From: a virus
Direction: 5' to 3' (one strand)
IMG/VR virus record: IMGVR_UViG_3300029951_000040
Span: 1-49,786 of that record
DNA: 49,786 nt
The position numbers and the translations under genes are program-made. The notes below the pieces were generated by a model that ran no database searches, had not been told where the DNA came from, and saw nothing but the letters and a program-made list of their open reading frames with translations. Below are positions 47,469 through 49,786 of this stretch, piece after piece. Each line of letters opens with the position of its first letter. Within the stretch, counting starts at the first letter, position 1.

Positions 47469-48415
47469 TGGCCTCGCTCGCTTCGGCCGCAAGCTCATCC
47501 AGCGCCGGCAAGGCTGCCGTTCTGGCGGCTGGCGTTGACCAGATTTCTGAGCAGCAGCAATTCACGTTCACGCTGTACAAGCGCCTGATCTTGCCGGCGG
47601 ACGGATACGTTTTCCATTGCCTCGCCAGCGCGATCTCACCGCCCATTACGGACAAGTCGCTCACGTTCACGGCGCCAGGCAGCCTGCACCTATCCCAGCG
47701 CGTCGAGCAGAACCCGGACAGCACCATCGCTCGGCAAACCGTGATCTTCACGGCCGAGCAACAGATCCTCGAATTCTCCGATATGGCGGACACCGAGCTG
47801 TATTTCATGACGCTGCCGAACGGGTCGCTTGCGGCCTTTTCGTCGCAGAACATGCGATATGACACGTCCGGCCTATGGCATTACGCTGGCGTGGCTGTGC
47901 TGCCCTATGAGGCCAGCCAGATCATTGCCTCGGCTGCTGATGTGACGACAGGCGGCACCATCGTCTCAAACTCGCTGCCGATCTGGCTGGCGATGTCCAC
48001 GGGGCCTCTGCCGGTCTATCCGGCCGACTTGTCGCCGATGAACCTGACGCCGCCGTACATCACGGCCGACATCCAGAACACGCAGGCGATGACGATGGCG
48101 CCGCTGTATGACTCCACCAGCGGCCAGCAGCAGCTATGCCGCGAAACGGTCATCTTCACGTTGTGGGGTTGCCGGAACGTGGACGCCCTGAATTTCCAGA
48201 ATGCGATCCTCGACAACTCGATGCCGGACGACGCAGCCTACGGAACAATGACGCCGCTCGTCCCGGTTGACCTGAAGAAACCTCAGCCGGAATTCGCGAT
48301 CCTGGCGCAAGCCAAATCCATGACCGTGGACGTGAACTACCTTCAGGGCGTCACTCGCAACATTGCGCGCCAACTCATCGAATCCACGTTCATCACAGTA
48401 ACCGTGGGCGATTGA
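47468..48415 (+). CDS. Structural protein upstream of the sheath
   Basis: A 315-residue protein. After an Ala/Ser-rich start (ASLASAASSSSAGKAAV) comes a beta-rich body with QFTFTLYKRLILPADGYVF and STIARQTVIFTAEQQILEFSDM. Similar proteins stand before DUF3383 sheath genes in related phages and are counted as tail completion or neck proteins. No enzymatic motif. Confidence 0.55.
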   Translation: MASLASAASSSSAGKAAVLAAGVDQISEQQQFTFTLYKRLILPADGYVFHCLASAISPPITDKSLTFTAPGSLHLSQRVEQNPDSTIARQTVIFTAEQQILEFSDMADTELYFMTLPNGSLAAFSSQNMRYDTSGLWHYAGVAVLPYEASQIIASAADVTTGGTIVSNSLPIWLAMSTGPLPVYPADLSPMNLTPPYITADIQNTQAMTMAPLYDSTSGQQQLCRETVIFTLWGCRNVDALNFQNAILDNSMPDDAAYGTMTPLVPVDLKKPQPEFAILAQAKSMTVDVNYLQGVTRNIARQLIESTFITVTVGD

Positions 48416-48482
48416 ATTGCCGCGCAGCCCTGCGCGCTCTAGAATGCCCTACACCCGAAGCAAGACTTCAAAAGGATAGACC

Positions 48483-48863
48483 ATGCCCCAAGGCAATCAA
48501 GGCGTAAACCCCGGCAGCCGCCCGACTTCCTCGGCGTACTCCGCGTTCAAAAACGCACCACAGGTGCAAGACGTGGTCGGCGCCACCATGGTCGGCAAGG
48601 GAACGCTGTCCGCGCTGAACAAGACCGTGACGGCGGGCGTTCTCGTCAAGGCAACCCCGGGCCGAATCTGCAAAGTCATCGTGAATACGGCGGCCAGCAC
48701 GGCGGGCGGCGTCTATGATAGCAACGTCGCTGGCATCGCCGCTGGAACGCTGATCTTCGCCATCCCGCAGACGGTCGGTATCTATGATGTCGATTTCCCC
48801 TGCGAAACCGCCATTTCGCTTGTCGTCGGCACGGCCGGCGTGGTGTCCCTGAGCTACCAATAA
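48483..48863 (+). CDS. Small virion-type protein
   Basis: A 126-residue protein with an AAAAGGATAG ribosome binding site. Gly/Thr/Val-rich with one strand-rich core (KVIVNTAASTAGGVYDSN). Resembles small decoration or tail-decoration proteins. Located directly before the sheath gene. Confidence 0.5.
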   Translation: MPQGNQGVNPGSRPTSSAYSAFKNAPQVQDVVGATMVGKGTLSALNKTVTAGVLVKATPGRICKVIVNTAASTAGGVYDSNVAGIAAGTLIFAIPQTVGIYDVDFPCETAISLVVGTAGVVSLSYQ

Positions 48864-48879
48864 GCGAGGGGCCTAGCCC

Positions 48880-49786
48880 ATGAGTAACGCAATCGTTGAC
48901 TGCGAAGTATTTGAGGAAGTCGCTCCGACGCCAAGCCTGCTGATGCAGACTGGCGCGCTCGTCTCCCAGGGTGGAACCACGCTGACGGCGGGGACGTATT
49001 CGTTTCTGACGCAGTTGGCTGACCTGACGGCCATCACCAAGTCGCCACTTACGATCACTTCGATTGTTTGGGCTTCCAATGTCGTGACTGTTGTCACGGC
49101 AGCGGCACACGGCATTCCGTCCGGCGATACCGTTCAGGGTGTCATCTCGGGTTCCGTCCCGAGTGGCTACGACGGAACGTTCCCTTGCACCTATGTGTCG
49201 AGTACGAGCTTCACGTATCCGCTGGCCTCGAATCCAGGCACTGAGACGACTGCGGGATTCTTCGAGCTGAACGCCGTGCCCGAGCTGACGGCCATGGGGA
49301 ACACGTTCTTCGGCCAGGGGGCCGTGCAGGGCGTGTACGTCTACGAACTAGGCCCCGGCACGCCGGCCCAGGGTGTCGCGCTTCTGTCCACGTACATTGC
49401 GAGCCCGACACTGCAGTTCTATCGCTATCTGTGGCCCATGGAGTGGGATACCGAGCCCACTGCGGTGACGCTGGCGAAGCAGTACGAAAGCACGACCTCG
49501 AAGGTCTACTTCCACCAGACGACCACGCTCGCGACCTACTCGACCTGGACGACGCTGCCAATCAAGTCGATGTATCTCACGATGCAGAGCCCGAGCGCGC
49601 CGAGCGCCGAGTTCAGCGCGGCGGCAGATTTCTACCAGATGCTTGCCACGTCGCCTGGCCCGGTGTCTCTGGTGGCGCCGCTGTCGTTCCGCTACGTGTC
49701 CGGCGTGACCCCGTACAGCGCACTGACCGGGCCGCAGATTACCGCAGCTACCACGGCCGGCCTGAATTGGATTGGCACGGGTGCCA
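48880..49786 (+). CDS. Tail sheath protein (DUF3383), N-terminal part, continuing at position 1
   Basis: ATG at 48880 (MSNAIVDCEVFEE). The first 260 codons to 49659 join base 1 and end at 531, giving 436 residues. The core is DUF3383. Residues about 58-126 (ITSIV...VTVVTAAAHGIPSG, SSTSFTYP) look like an inserted Ig-like decoration domain similar to the two repeats in the 11498-14722 fibre. The sheath contracts to inject the tube. Confidence 0.85.
   Translation, partial: MSNAIVDCEVFEEVAPTPSLLMQTGALVSQGGTTLTAGTYSFLTQLADLTAITKSPLTITSIVWASNVVTVVTAAAHGIPSGDTVQGVISGSVPSGYDGTFPCTYVSSTSFTYPLASNPGTETTAGFFELNAVPELTAMGNTFFGQGAVQGVYVYELGPGTPAQGVALLSTYIASPTLQFYRYLWPMEWDTEPTAVTLAKQYESTTSKVYFHQTTTLATYSTWTTLPIKSMYLTMQSPSAPSAEFSAAADFYQMLATSPGPVSLVAPLSFRYVSGVTPYSALTGPQITAATTAGLNWIGTGA
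49660..49786 (+). repeat. Terminal direct repeat of positions 1-127 (assembly overlap)
   Basis: Bases 49660-49785 are identical to 1-126; the last base (A) differs from base 127 (G). Length 127 equals a common assembler k-mer, so this is most likely the overlap of a circular assembly graph and not a biological terminal repeat. It implies a unit of 49,659 bp. Confidence 0.9.

Noticed and set aside
1-49786. tRNA genes, CRISPR arrays, insertion sequences, integrase and attachment sites
   Set aside because: I looked for cloverleaf ends, regularly spaced repeats, transposase motifs and tyrosine or serine recombinase signatures and saw none. The only arrays are in-gene repeats (21294-21374 and 32071-32397).

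Overview
The window is a complete or near-complete genome of a tailed phage with a contractile tail (myovirus). Positions 49660-49785 repeat positions 1-126, so the contig closes into a circle or a circularly permuted unit of about 49.66 kb, with the break inside the tail sheath gene. High GC, GC-rich third codon positions and the gene set (DUF3383 sheath, DUF1073 portal, DUF2184 capsid, short tape measure with a transglycosylase domain, RecT, NinB, SNF2-type helicase plus methylase) point to a host in the Burkholderia/beta-proteobacterial range and recall the Bcep781-type phages; that placement is inference. No integrase, ParA/ParB or CI-type repressor is visible, which suggests a virulent phage.

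Layout. Late genes run on the + strand from 38369 through the join to 18922: terminase, portal, MuF-like protein, Nudix/prohead protease/scaffold, decoration-like protein, capsid, connectors, sheath (across the join), tube, tail chaperone with a -1 frameshift, tape measure, baseplate, fibres and spikes, then lysis (endolysin, holin, Rz/Rz1). A bidirectional terminator at 18944-18972 separates them from a leftward early region (27757 down to 19004) holding RecT, a DUF1351-like protein, an HNH protein, a superinfection-immunity-like membrane protein and many small genes. A rightward early region (27913 to about 38333) starts with a Cro-like regulator and carries a helicase, a methyltransferase, a stand-alone pentapeptide-repeat gene, RNase HI, NinB and a YbcO-like nuclease.

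Control. Five predicted sigma-70 promoters carry the same dyad, ATCGY-N4-RCGAT, over the spacer or -10 box: two leftward promoters inside the left region (19974-20002 and 22745-22773), the divergent pair at 27783-27812 (-) and 27877-27905 (+), and the pentapeptide gene promoter (31901-31930). The natural candidate regulator is the Cro-like protein at 27913, whose predicted transcript is nearly leaderless.

Most unusual content. Two intergenic stretches of about 370 nt, one on each strand (26970-26598 on -, 32971-33345 on +), fold into the same architecture: a nested double pseudoknot P1-P2-P3-P1'-P2' in which P3 is a hairpin with a GNRA tetraloop, followed by a shared GCGG...AGG.TGAAAGC...CCGCGA element, a short CAC/GTG hairpin and a shared CCTTCCTT segment. 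Each has its own predicted promoter, and the arms of the helices differ in sequence while keeping pairing. They look like two paralogous structured RNAs of a class I do not recognise. Other points: the terminase Walker A motif is split by a one-base frameshift, and a small duplicated gene before the terminase is also broken by one base.
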